DNA from: Tatlockia sp.
GTDB taxonomy: Bacteria > Pseudomonadota > Gammaproteobacteria > Legionellales > Legionellaceae
DNA: 64,000 nucleotides
Direction of reading: 5' to 3'
Assembly: GCA_013697955.1 (NCBI GenBank)
Contig: JACCVV010000079.1
Location: forward strand, 25,062 to 89,061
A program made the position numbers and the translations under genes. Shown here in pieces: positions 1-8,748 of the stretch. The notes under the pieces are model-generated. The model did no database searches. It had not been told where the DNA came from and saw only the letters and a program-made list of their open reading frames with translations. The stretch's first letter is position 1; every line of letters begins with the position of its first letter.

Positions 1-222
1 TCCTATCTAACTGAGCATAAATCGGTACATAAAAAACTGAAAACTTTAATTCGGCAATTACAAGGTTGTTCTACCGGTTTGCCACTTGAATTGTATTTCT
101 TCACCAATGAAACCGATTCATTAAAATACGAAGCAATTCAATCAGACATTATCGAACATGTTTACGCAATCATGCCCCGTTTTGGTTTGCGAGCCTTTCA
201 ATATGCCAATAGCATGGATTAA
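1..222 (+). CDS. Miniconductance mechanosensitive channel (YbdG/MscM-type), C-terminal fragment
   Basis: The open frame enters from the left edge in frame 1 and ends at a TAA at 220-222, giving 73 C-terminal residues. The segment resembles the cytoplasmic C-terminal domain of YbdG-type small mechanosensitive channels: an 'LIRQLQ' helix, then 'GLPLELYFFTNET', then a Y-E-A-I-Q-x-D-I stretch and 'MPRFGLRAFQ' at the end. These inner-membrane channels open under hypo-osmotic shock. The membrane-spanning part lies outside the window. The family call rests on remembered similarity of this C-terminal pattern, which is quite distinctive. The gene is complete at its 3' end and shows no sign of damage. 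Confidence 0.72.
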   Translation, partial: SYLTEHKSVHKKLKTLIRQLQGCSTGLPLELYFFTNETDSLKYEAIQSDIIEHVYAIMPRFGLRAFQYANSMD

Positions 223-303
223 TAAATCTTAACCCATTGATTTTAATTATTAAAATATTGCCCATCTATACTTAAATTACCTTGCCAAAAGGAGAGTTGA
301 AAG

Positions 304-975
304 ATGGCAAATTTAAGTTTGAATAATGAGGCTAAAAGTAAAGCCCGTGAAAAATTTTTAAGATTCTTTCCAAATGGTTTTAACGATGAAAAATATATCT
401 CCTGGGAAAGAGGTTATAAATGGCAGGCTCATCTATTGTGGAAATCCCTGTTAAATAAAGATCAATTTTCTTATTTATTAATGCATAAAAAATACGAAGA
501 AATTGCGAAGCTCGCTTTATCAATTGAAGGTAAAACAAATTTATTATTCTCTTTTGAAAAAATGGCTATTAGGGATGCATTGAAAACTCCAGAAGCATGC
601 AAACAATTTGCAGAAGGAGTTTTTAATTTTTTACATGGAAAAGAAAAAAAGAGTGAACGTTTTATCCAATATACCCAAATTATTGCCGCCTTACCTCGAA
701 AACAAACTCGTGTATTAACATGGCCTCTTGTAACAGTATTTGGTTTTATTGCTGAACCTAAGCACTTTATATTTTTAAAGCCGAATGTAACAAAAATTGC
801 AGCTGCAAATTATGGGTATAATTTTGAGTATCAATCTCAGCCCAATTGGAAAACTTATAAAAATTTAGTCAATTTCGCAGGCCAAATTAAAAGTGATTTA
901 ATTGACCTTAAACCGAAGGATTACATTGATTTACAATCATTTATTTGGACTTTAGGTTCTCAAGAATATGAATAA
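304..975 (+). CDS. Conserved hypothetical protein, 223 aa, cytoplasmic
   Basis: I do not recognise this family. The frame has a good ribosome binding site (AAGGAGAG at about 289-296) ahead of the ATG. The protein is helical and rich in Lys, Phe and aromatic residues, with no signal peptide and no membrane segment. The middle ('YTQIIAALPRKQTRVLTWPLVTVFGFIAEP', here only described: an Arg/Thr/Trp/Pro hinge at about residues 120-150) looks like the conserved core. The last third carries 'LQSFIWTLGS'. It stands alone between the channel gene and the propeller paralogues. A housekeeping or DNA-handling role would be guesswork. Confidence 0.6.
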   Translation: MANLSLNNEAKSKAREKFLRFFPNGFNDEKYISWERGYKWQAHLLWKSLLNKDQFSYLLMHKKYEEIAKLALSIEGKTNLLFSFEKMAIRDALKTPEACKQFAEGVFNFLHGKEKKSERFIQYTQIIAALPRKQTRVLTWPLVTVFGFIAEPKHFIFLKPNVTKIAAANYGYNFEYQSQPNWKTYKNLVNFAGQIKSDLIDLKPKDYIDLQSFIWTLGSQEYE

Positions 976-1146
976 TGCTTGAAGTATAAAAAGTAGAATT
1001 TTAATTTTCTTATTTAATTCTGGCATTAATCTTTTATCTACTTAAAATCATTTGTTGTGTTAAACAGTATGGTTGATATTCACTCAATTAAATTTATAGA
1101 TTTTAAATTTTATTAAAAAATGATTTATTGTTGCCTCTAGTTTAAT

Positions 1147-1228
1147 TTTCAAAGTTTCTTGCATTAATCTTGTATGAAATTAAAATGAATTGTTTAGAAT
1201 AGAAAATTCATCAAGGGATTGTAAAAAA
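1147..1228 (+). repeat. Upstream block duplicated with the propeller gene (copy 1)
   Basis: About 82 bases immediately upstream of the first propeller gene recur almost unchanged at 2776-2858 ahead of the second. Shared landmarks are 'TTTCAAAGTTTCTTG', 'CATTAATCTT', 'TATGAAATTA' and 'GTTTAGAATAGAAAATTCAT', then the AAGGGAT ribosome site. Since the duplication includes this leader, both genes probably share promoter and regulation. Confidence 0.75.
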
Positions 1229-2473
1229 ATGAATAAATTCCAGAAACGGATTCAAATAACTTTGGCTTTAATTACTTTAGTATTTTTTAATAGTGCTTTT
1301 GCCACTAATCTTTTTAATGTCACTTCGAATGGTTTTGATTTAACTATTAATACCAATACCAACAATTTCTATCATAGCGCCGGAGTAAAATTACAAACGC
1401 CTTATTATTTCTTATCGCCTACGAGCAATTGTATTTTTAACTATGCTACAGGCTTTTGTTCTTTCCCGGTTGGGAAATTTGCTCCTGCGAAAATCAGTTT
1501 ATTGGGTAATCCAGGAATAGTACCGCTAACGCTTTGTCTATTAGCTAACCCATTTTCTGCTGAACGTCCTGTGTCCTGTCAGAATTATTCCGTGCCAGTA
1601 GGCTCTACTCAGCCCCCGGAGCCAATACCCACTCCTGTCATAACTATTCCTTATGCTTATGTAGCTAGTCAGCTATCTGGAGAAGTTTCAAGATGTAATT
1701 TAGCTGCCGATGGAAGCCTTACGAACTGTACTCCCACAGTGGCACTTTTAAATACCCCCTTTGATGTGGCTGTAAATCAAGCCAACACTTTTGCCTACGT
1801 AAGTACGCAACCAAATATTGTATTAAAATGTACAGTAGCCAGCGATGGGGCCTTTTCAAATTGCGTTTCTACCGGCAGTGGTTTTGTTAATCCCGAAGGT
1901 ATTGCTTTGAATTCAGCAGGAAATATTGCCTATATTGTTAATGCAGTAAACCCCTTCTCTTATGTTTCTAAATGTACTATTGCAGCAAATGGTGATTTAA
2001 TTTCCTGCACACCAACTGCAACAGGGGTTTTTAACCTTCCTCAAGATATTACAATCAATCCAACTGGAACCATGGCTTATATCACTGATCCCAATGGTGG
2101 CCAAATTTACAGGTGCGATATTGCGGTAAACGGTGATTTGACGCCTTGCTCTGTTGCGGCGCCATTTGGAGGGGAATTTTTGGCCTTCAAGCAGGCTGGG
2201 GATGTTGCTTTTGTTACGACCGGCACGGGTGTTTTGAGTTGTGAAGTTAGCAATATCGGAAATTTAGTAAACTGTTTTACCACAGGAGGACCATTCACCT
2301 CAACTTCAGGTATCGCGGTCAACTCAGCCGAAACCTTAGTTTACATTTCTGATCCGAATGACAATTCCGTCTCTACCTGCGAGATAGATCCTAACAACTT
2401 TTTAATTAACTGTATGAGTTCAGGAAATGGACTTTCATACCCTGTGGGAATTGCCTTAACCGGCGGGGCTTAA
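1229..2473 (+). CDS. Secreted Cys-rich YncE/YVTN-like beta-propeller protein, copy 1
   Basis: Start chosen at ATG 1229 because it directly begins a signal peptide (MNKFQKR, then a hydrophobic run ending NSAFA) and has AAGGGATT upstream; the same start is conserved in the downstream paralogue. An in-frame ATG 13 codons earlier has neither property. After a 110-residue N-terminal domain with paired cysteines, a Pro-rich linker (about residues 125-140) leads into six or so repeats of about 42 residues: 'YVxN/S..S..v.kC.ia.dGdl.nC..tg.gf..P.giain..g..aYi'. This is the blade pattern of NHL/YncE-type propellers, here with one Cys pair per blade that probably forms disulphides in the periplasm or outside. 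Function unknown; binding or scaffolding is likelier than catalysis. A hairpin terminator follows. Confidence 0.75.
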   Translation: MNKFQKRIQITLALITLVFFNSAFATNLFNVTSNGFDLTINTNTNNFYHSAGVKLQTPYYFLSPTSNCIFNYATGFCSFPVGKFAPAKISLLGNPGIVPLTLCLLANPFSAERPVSCQNYSVPVGSTQPPEPIPTPVITIPYAYVASQLSGEVSRCNLAADGSLTNCTPTVALLNTPFDVAVNQANTFAYVSTQPNIVLKCTVASDGAFSNCVSTGSGFVNPEGIALNSAGNIAYIVNAVNPFSYVSKCTIAANGDLISCTPTATGVFNLPQDITINPTGTMAYITDPNGGQIYRCDIAVNGDLTPCSVAAPFGGEFLAFKQAGDVAFVTTGTGVLSCEVSNIGNLVNCFTTGGPFTSTSGIAVNSAETLVYISDPNDNSVSTCEIDPNNFLINCMSSGNGLSYPVGIALTGGA

Positions 2474-2516
2474 TTTACAGTGGTTAGCATTACTTGCAGT
2501 TTAAATAACTAATAAA

Positions 2517-2567
2517 CTCCTTTACTTTAATGCTTTAGATTAATCATTAAGTAAAGGAGAAAATTTT
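2517..2567 (+). terminator. Rho-independent terminator after propeller copy 1
   Basis: CTCCTTTACTT(T)AATG pairs with CATTAAGTAAAGGAG across a 12-base loop, with one bulged T, and is followed by AAAATTTTTTC. It lies 44 bases after the stop codon. Confidence 0.7.
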
Positions 2568-2775
2568 TCTAATAATTAAACAATTAAAATCGCAATAATC
2601 AATATTTCTAAAAATCCTTTTTTTCAGCTGATATCAGTTTGAAACAGAATTTGGATGTTTTTTTTACGCTCCACTTTTAACCTTGGAAACAACAATAATT
2701 TTTTAAAAGTTGAAACAACGTGGGGGACTTAAAAATTAGCTTGTATAAGGCCTATTATTGTCGTCTTATATCGAA

Positions 2776-2858
2776 TTTCAAAGTTTCTTGGCATTAATCT
2801 TATATGAAATTAGAATGGATTGTTTAGAATAGAAAATTCATCAAGGGATTGATAAAAA
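2776..2858 (+). repeat. Upstream block duplicated with the propeller gene (copy 2)
   Basis: Near-identical partner of 1147-1228, differing by a few substitutions and one extra G after CTTG. The gene-free interval 2474-2858 otherwise holds the terminator at 2517-2567 and AT-rich sequence in which I see nothing else. Confidence 0.75.
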
Positions 2859-4079
2859 ATGAATAAATTTCAGAAACGGATTCAAATAACTTTGGCTCTA
2901 ATTACTTTAGTATTTTTTAATAGTGCTTTTGCCGCTAATCTTTTTAATGTCACCTCAAATGGTTTTGATTTAACTATTAATACCAATACCAACAATTTCT
3001 ATTCTAGCGCAGGAATAAAATTACAGACGCCTTATTATTTCTTAGCGCCTACGAACAATTGTATTTTCAACTATGCTACAGGCTTTTGTTCTTTCCCGGT
3101 CGGGAAATTTACTCCTGCGAAGATCAGTTTATTGGGTATTCCAGGAATAGTACCGGTAACGCTTTGTCTATTGGCCAAGCCATTTTCTGCTGAACGTCCT
3201 CTGTCATGTCAGAATTATTCTGTGCCAGTAGGCTCGACACACCCACCGGAGCCAAAACCCCCCGTTATTATTCCTTATGCTTATGTGGTTAATAATTTGT
3301 CTGGTCAAATTTTAAAATGCAACGTAGCTGCAAATGGTAGCCTTAGCAACTGTACTCCTACAGTGACAGGTTTAAATTCACCCGCGGATGTGACGGTTAA
3401 TCAAAGCAACACCTTTGCCTATGTAAGTAATGAACCCAGTAGTGTTTTAAAATGTAAAATAGCTGCCAATGGTGACCTGGTAAATTGCATTCCAACAGGC
3501 AGTGGTTTTGATAGTCCCGCTGGTATTGCTCTAAATCCAACAGGAAATATTGCCTATATCGTTAATATGGGAAACCCAAATAACCCTTATATTTCAAAAT
3601 GCACTATTACAGCAAATGGTGATTTTCTTTCCTGTACACAACAGCCACCAACACCGGGTTCTACAGATCCTAGAGAAATTACTATCAATCCAACGGGGAC
3701 TTTGGCTTACATCACAGATCCAATCGGACACACGATTTACAGATGCGAGATATCGGCGGTGAACGGTGACTTATCGCCTTGCGAGGTTGCTTATCAATCT
3801 TTAACATTAGAAAATCCGGAATTTGTAGTCTTTAAGTCAGCAAATGTCGCTTTTTTTACCACCGGTTCCGACGTTTACAGTTGTGAAGTAGACCCTAATG
3901 GAAACATTATAAACTGTAATCCTACCGCACTTACATTAGATGTTGCTGTCGGAATCGCACTTAACTTTGCCGGAACCTTAGCTTTTATTACCAGTCCTAG
4001 TGCCGATATTGTCTCTACCTGCGAAATAGATTCTAACAACCTGCAAGAATTGCCTCTTTTACGGCAGCTAAATTATTGA
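2859..4079 (+). CDS. Secreted Cys-rich beta-propeller protein, copy 2, 3' end truncated
   Basis: Tandem paralogue of the preceding gene. The first 130 residues (signal peptide, Cys domain, Pro linker) are nearly identical and the propeller blades diverge more, as expected for an old duplication with selection on the N-terminal part. The last normal match is 'VSTCEID.NN'; copy 1 continues with an N-C pair and a final blade of about 30 residues, whereas copy 2 ends with an unrelated 13-residue tail (LQELPLLRQLNY region). That tail is the antisense of a truncated peptidase gene on the other strand, so the final blade strand has been lost at a rearrangement junction near 4040. The product may still fold if the propeller closes without that strand. 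Confidence 0.7.
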   Translation: MNKFQKRIQITLALITLVFFNSAFAANLFNVTSNGFDLTINTNTNNFYSSAGIKLQTPYYFLAPTNNCIFNYATGFCSFPVGKFTPAKISLLGIPGIVPVTLCLLAKPFSAERPLSCQNYSVPVGSTHPPEPKPPVIIPYAYVVNNLSGQILKCNVAANGSLSNCTPTVTGLNSPADVTVNQSNTFAYVSNEPSSVLKCKIAANGDLVNCIPTGSGFDSPAGIALNPTGNIAYIVNMGNPNNPYISKCTITANGDFLSCTQQPPTPGSTDPREITINPTGTLAYITDPIGHTIYRCEISAVNGDLSPCEVAYQSLTLENPEFVVFKSANVAFFTTGSDVYSCEVDPNGNIINCNPTALTLDVAVGIALNFAGTLAFITSPSADIVSTCEIDSNNLQELPLLRQLNY

Positions 4080-4755
4080 GCGATTCCCTTCTTCGATAAG
4101 CTTCAGACCAATTGACCCATTTTCCAAAGATTAGCTCAGATTTTTTACCAAATTGCTCTGGCTCCATCTCATTTCCAGTATTACGGCTAAAAAGCGGATA
4201 GCGAGTCAAACCACCACAGCCAAGGCTTTTTTGATTCGCTTTGTTCATAATTCCATATTGTGAAATTTGATTGATCACGTCGATGGCGTTAGAGCCTTCC
4301 CAGCCGCTATACCCTGATCCGCGCGATTCCAGGTATTTACCCAACTGTAAATTACAAAGCTGACTTACATAATCACCTTTAGCAATTATGGCATCGAGCG
4401 CTCCTGTTACCGCAAAGGTTACGCAAGTTCCGTGAATGCCTTGATCAAGAACAGGAACTTTGTTCATGCCGAGTTCGGCTCGGGCTGGTAAAGTCGGATG
4501 CTCTTCAGTTAGATTTGGTTTTTTTAAAAAAAGGGTTACTTGCTGTTTGAGGTATCCTTTTTCTTCACCCGACATTTCGATACGTAGCAATTGAATTTGT
4601 TTTTTAAAAACGTTTAAAGATGGAAAATGAGTTATTAATAATACTTGCGGGTAAAGGCCTATGACTTTTACATCTTTGGCTGTAGCAATTTGAGCAGTCA
4701 GTAGGGAAATGCTAACGAATGTTCTTAAAAATCCTTTTAAATTCACATGAAGCAC
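4033..4755 (-). pseudogene. Papain-like (C1 family) cysteine peptidase, 3' truncated
   Basis: The N-terminus has a signal peptide (residues about 1-26, ending QIATAKD). The papain signature follows: 'VPVLDQGIHGTCVTFAV' holds the oxyanion-hole Gln and the nucleophile Cys, then 'SGYSGWEGSNAIDVI' matches the helix/loop after it. The frame stops after 'AVKEAILAGC', which in the family is the point just before the strand leading to the catalytic His and Asn. Both are therefore missing, so the product cannot be an active peptidase. The stop lies inside the end of the propeller copy 2 gene, so one deletion or inversion removed the 3' ends of both. The start was taken at the ATG opening the signal peptide; an in-frame alternative was not obvious. 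Confidence 0.65.
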
Positions 4756-4893
4756 CTGTTATAAGGTTAATTTATATTCTAAATGGCTTCTTGTTTTTTT
4801 ATAAGTACAAAATGGGCTAGATTGTTTGCTCAATTTAAATCTTATCTTTAAACTGAGTTATGACTCCAATTAATTTGTTTAATAAGGATATTG

Positions 4894-5394
4894 ATGCGTT
4901 TAAATCGTTTTTTTCCAAACCACAATGGACAATTACACTGGATTAGTTATGGAATTATCGTTTTTTGGGCACTATGGTGCACCTTTGTGGCCCTAAGTGA
5001 TACCGTTGACTGGTTACAAAAAGCTCAAATTTTACCTTCTAATCTGGCTTTTACCTCACAAAATTATGGTTTGGTTGCCCAAAGTTTGGCGAGATATCAA
5101 ATAGAAAATCATATTTTAACACTCCTGCTTTTTATGATTATTATTTTGTTTGCATGGACTATCGCTATCTTTTTCATAAGAGCCGCTTTTTCTCCCAAAC
5201 AAAACCTTGAGCGTTATTTGCAAAAATGTTATAGCGCATTCTTCCTAAGTTTCTGTATTTCATGGTTTTTTATTATTGCGGATGAATTTTTTATTCAATA
5301 CGCATTTGAGCATACGCATATGAACAGATTAAGCCTTAAGTTCATAAGTTTTATTGTTTTTTTACTTTGTGCGCCGAAGAAAGAGGGAAATTGA
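4894..5394 (+). CDS. Small inner-membrane protein, four probable membrane segments, function unknown
   Basis: The ATG at 4894 is preferred over the TTG just before it because AAGGA sits five bases upstream. About 166 residues with hydrophobic stretches at roughly 18-36, 73-97, 113-133 and 145-159, joined by short polar loops; a longer loop (about 38-72) between the first two is probably periplasmic. The C-terminus (PKKEGN) is positively charged and probably cytoplasmic. I recognise no family. It is divergent from the truncated peptidase and stands alone. Confidence 0.6.
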   Translation: MRLNRFFPNHNGQLHWISYGIIVFWALWCTFVALSDTVDWLQKAQILPSNLAFTSQNYGLVAQSLARYQIENHILTLLLFMIIILFAWTIAIFFIRAAFSPKQNLERYLQKCYSAFFLSFCISWFFIIADEFFIQYAFEHTHMNRLSLKFISFIVFLLCAPKKEGN

Positions 5395-5584
5395 CGTCAA
5401 AACAATTGTATGGAAAGTTTTAAACTAATTTTTACTTAAGAGTTTAAACTTTCCGCCCGCATGTTTTCCCACTGACCGAAATCAAGCTTATTACTAAATT
5501 TATTTTTCATTTAAGAATAAGCATAAGACTCTCTTAATGTATTTAATATATACTATCTGCCTTTTAATTTAATTTGTTAACCCT

Positions 5585-6928
5585 ATGCCTATTTTTGATT
5601 TCAAAGATTTCACTGCCTCCACCCACATCCCCCGCAGTTCTAAAAATGCGCACAATTTATGGAAAGGTACAATTAAAGGATCGAATAGAGTTTGGTTCTG
5701 TAAAGCGGTAGAAAATCTTGACATCGCGCTAAAAGAGGTTGTGGTTCAGGAATTTTTTCGTGTTATTGTGCCTTATCAACCTGAAACACGTATAGCCTAT
5801 GATAAATCGACGGGACTATATTATATTTTGTCCGAAGAGATCGCCGAATTTAATTACTCCGAATCTAATTTTCGTAAACAAGTAAAAACAGGTTTAGGCA
5901 AAACTCTGCTTCTTGCTCTTTTCCTGGAAGAAGATGATCTCAAATTTAATAATATTGGACTAGATAATCAAAATCGCGTTATTAAAATCGATGGGGGTTT
6001 ATGTTTTTCTGGAGATAAACACCCGTTTAATCTTTCAGATACAGCGATTAAAGGCTTGCCCTTTCCAGTTGATTGTCAGCCTACCCATTGGTTAGACATA
6101 ATCAAGAACGGTAAGAAACACGCAGGTAGTTTCATTGTAAGTCAAAGTTTATCGTCTTCTCCAGAGTTTAGAAATGATGTTAACCAAACTATGCTTAGAA
6201 TTTGTTTAATTCCTGATGGATTCATTATCGATTTTGTGGATTTTTTAACTGAAGGTAGCTCCATTCAAGAAAAATTCATTACCAAGCTAATAAATCGACG
6301 AGATGAACTTTTAGGTGCCGCTCTGAATAATAGCTCATTTTTTGCTTACCTAAATACGCCTGCCGCTCAACAGGAGGCTTTGGATTTTTCCAATTGCCTT
6401 TTGTCTTTTAATTCGGCAAGGAAATTTCTTATAAACAATATCGAACAAAAAGAAGAATTCGTAGTTGAATTCAATAATAGGAAACGTGCGTTATTTACAG
6501 TTTGTGCTAATCAATTAATCAATCAAATTAACATGGAGTTGCAAGCCCATCTCTTTGATATTAATTTCAAACAATTTAATAACTTAGTCGAAATGGCTGG
6601 AAAACTTATCTTAATTACAGATAATTATGATAATTTAAATACTCACCTAACCCACTTATTAAATTCGATTGTAGCGCTAAAGCAAAGGTTTAGGGGACAG
6701 CTGGAAGAACTCGTCAAAGAATTCGAGGAAAAAATTGTTATTCAATCAAATATAAACCACAACAATCCTGAGAATGCTGTTATTAAAACGTTAGAATTAG
6801 TAGATAATTCAATAATAAACGAACCTCTGAATACCTCGAACTTTAACCCCGGATTTTGGCAAAACCCTAAAAATTCAAATGCTAACATTGTGGATGAGAA
6901 AGAGCTTGCATACGGAAACAACCTCTGA
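5585..6928 (+). CDS. Kinase-fold orphan protein, candidate secreted effector
   Basis: 447 residues without signal peptide or membrane segment. The first 250 residues look like an atypical kinase of the HipA / phosphoinositide-kinase-like type: a Lys in 'VWFCKAVEN' (about 40) could bind ATP, a helix 'ALKEVVVQEFFRVI' follows, 'YILSEEI' resembles the hinge, 'DDLKFNNIGLD' (about 117-127) the catalytic D-x4-N loop, and 'VIKIDGGLCF' (about 132-141) the metal-binding Asp. The C-terminal 200 residues are helical and unknown. Kinase-like effectors of this general build are common in Legionella (established); that this one is a kinase or is translocated is inference. A perfect 30-base palindrome follows the stop codon. 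Confidence 0.5.
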   Translation: MPIFDFKDFTASTHIPRSSKNAHNLWKGTIKGSNRVWFCKAVENLDIALKEVVVQEFFRVIVPYQPETRIAYDKSTGLYYILSEEIAEFNYSESNFRKQVKTGLGKTLLLALFLEEDDLKFNNIGLDNQNRVIKIDGGLCFSGDKHPFNLSDTAIKGLPFPVDCQPTHWLDIIKNGKKHAGSFIVSQSLSSSPEFRNDVNQTMLRICLIPDGFIIDFVDFLTEGSSIQEKFITKLINRRDELLGAALNNSSFFAYLNTPAAQQEALDFSNCLLSFNSARKFLINNIEQKEEFVVEFNNRKRALFTVCANQLINQINMELQAHLFDINFKQFNNLVEMAGKLILITDNYDNLNTHLTHLLNSIVALKQRFRGQLEELVKEFEEKIVIQSNINHNNPENAVIKTLELVDNSIINEPLNTSNFNPGFWQNPKNSNANIVDEKELAYGNNL

Positions 6929-6932
6929 TTTC

Positions 6933-6962
6933 TAGCCAAATAGCTTTAAAGCTATTTGGCTA
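6933..6962. terminator. Perfect 15+15 palindrome, probable terminator
   Basis: TAGCCAAATAGCTTT is followed directly by its exact reverse complement, four bases after the stop codon of the kinase-fold gene. There is no strong T-run after it, so it may act as a weak or factor-assisted terminator or stabilise the mRNA 3' end. Confidence 0.5.
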
Positions 6963-7165
6963 ATCCTATCTTACTCTACCTCAATCTCAACCAGGAACTT
7001 TCCAGTTCGGATTTCACTTAGGCTAGATGGATGGTTTAGTGTTGCTTAACAAAAGCTGTCTTGCTGCAACATTTTATAGCGGAGTCAAAAAAGAGCTTTA
7101 ATTTTTTTTAAAACCGATTATACTTGCGCGCGGTCCAATCAATTGAATAACAAAGGATTTTCAAA

Positions 7166-8569
7166 ATGGAAAGATTTAAATTAAACCCAATTGGGTTTTT
7201 TCTGGTTTATGCAATACCCCTTCTTTTTTACTTTTCTTCACTTCAGGCTGAACAAAGCACACCGTTACTGGCTTCAGGCTATTTTTTTGATGGCCTTATC
7301 CGACGCCCATTATTAATTCAGAGCCTTAATCTCGGAAACAGCTGGCAATACCCTGTCTCTATTCATGAAGGTCCAGTGCCTAAGGATTTTTTGGACGGTG
7401 GAGTCAGCAAGGCAACTTGTAATAATTCTTTATGTATTGCTACTGGAAATTACTACAATTCAGAGCAAACTTTTCTTCCCTTAGTCCTGCAAAGTCGAGA
7501 TCAAGGGCTAAATTGGAGGTTTGAAGAGAATTTAAACCAAAAGTTGCCTGCTGATTTTAAAAAGGGATGGTTTAATGATTCAATTTGCAAGGAAAAGGGC
7601 TGTATAGCTGTTGGACTTTATGAAAACTCCACAGGGCAGCTTCCATTATTGGCCATATCGGATATCCAGGGAAACTGGAGCTATTCTTCAATTGATAAGC
7701 AGCTTCCAGCTAATTTACATGAAGGCTGGTTTAATTCTGTCAGTTGCAAGGGAAAAACTTGCATTGCTGCAGGTACTTATCTAGATAAAAAAGAACACAG
7801 ACAGCCGTTGATTTTGGTTAGCTTGAATAATGGCTTAACCTGGGAACCCGCTCATTCTTCAGAAGTGATTGCTGGTATAGAAAATCCTGACGCTCATCTT
7901 TTTGGTTCAACTTGTGAATCAGAGCATTGTGTTGCGGTTGGTGAATTTACAGATCCACTAAAATCAGTGACCCCTTTATTGCTACAAAGTAGTTCAAAGG
8001 GTCAAAGCTGGAATAGACCTGTTTTCTCTTTCCCTAACGATTTTATTTCTGGGTGGTTTAATGCTGTAGATTGTAAGGCAGGTTTTTGTATTGCTGTGGG
8101 TAATTATAACAATGGTGAAATCATAAAGCCCTTATTGGTTTTTAGCGCTGATGGTGGTGCACAGTGGAAATATCAGGAAACCGCTCCTGATTCAGACCTG
8201 GGTACCCACCTGGAGTACGGTTCCTATATGAGTGCTTCCTGCAGCAAAATGGGCTGTGTTGCTGGGGGTTCATTTTCAAACTATTTTAATACCTACCCGC
8301 TTATCACTTTTAGTCATGATAAAGGCCTAAGCTGGCAGTCCCCCCCTTCAGCAAGAACCTCTGTTCCAGCTGCAGAACTCGGGAATGGCTATTTTGGAAA
8401 AGTAAGTTGCCTGGAAAAAACCTGCATTGCTGCAGGAGATTATACGATTAATGAAGCTTATTACCCTTTATTGGCGTTATCTAAGGATGGCGGAATAACT
8501 TGGGATTTTCCTGAGTCAATTAACAACCCAGAAACTTTACCTTCTAATTTTTTAAATGGACACTTTTAA
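7166..8569 (+). CDS. Secreted Asp-box (BNR-like) repeat protein with a Cys pair per repeat
   Basis: A signal peptide (about residues 1-29, ending SLQA) precedes seven to eight repeats of about 55-60 residues. Each has 'C.....C(I/V)A.G.y' near its start, a 'plLl.S' strand, then an Asp-box-like 'S.D.G..W' turn (for example SRDQGLNW, SADGGAQW, SHDKGLSW, SKDGGITW), and often 'ADFKKGWFN' or similar at the end. This is the architecture of a seven- or eight-bladed propeller as in sialidase-like folds, but the sialidase catalytic arginines and Tyr-Glu pair are not evident, so binding rather than sialidase activity is expected. Paired cysteines suggest disulphides in each blade. It stands alone; AAAGGATT precedes the ATG. 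Confidence 0.65.
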   Translation: MERFKLNPIGFFLVYAIPLLFYFSSLQAEQSTPLLASGYFFDGLIRRPLLIQSLNLGNSWQYPVSIHEGPVPKDFLDGGVSKATCNNSLCIATGNYYNSEQTFLPLVLQSRDQGLNWRFEENLNQKLPADFKKGWFNDSICKEKGCIAVGLYENSTGQLPLLAISDIQGNWSYSSIDKQLPANLHEGWFNSVSCKGKTCIAAGTYLDKKEHRQPLILVSLNNGLTWEPAHSSEVIAGIENPDAHLFGSTCESEHCVAVGEFTDPLKSVTPLLLQSSSKGQSWNRPVFSFPNDFISGWFNAVDCKAGFCIAVGNYNNGEIIKPLLVFSADGGAQWKYQETAPDSDLGTHLEYGSYMSASCSKMGCVAGGSFSNYFNTYPLITFSHDKGLSWQSPPSARTSVPAAELGNGYFGKVSCLEKTCIAAGDYTINEAYYPLLALSKDGGITWDFPESINNPETLPSNFLNGHF

Positions 8570-8748
8570 ATTATTAGTTATTTTACTTAATATCATGATT
8601 TTAATAGTAATTATTTGATGGTTTAGAACGGAATAGTCTAATTGAAAGAACGTTTTTATTTATTTTGTACTATTTGGTTTTATTATCCTGATTAATTGGC
8701 CTACAATTGTACTGACACTTTTAATTCTAATGAGCAAAGGAGAATCAA

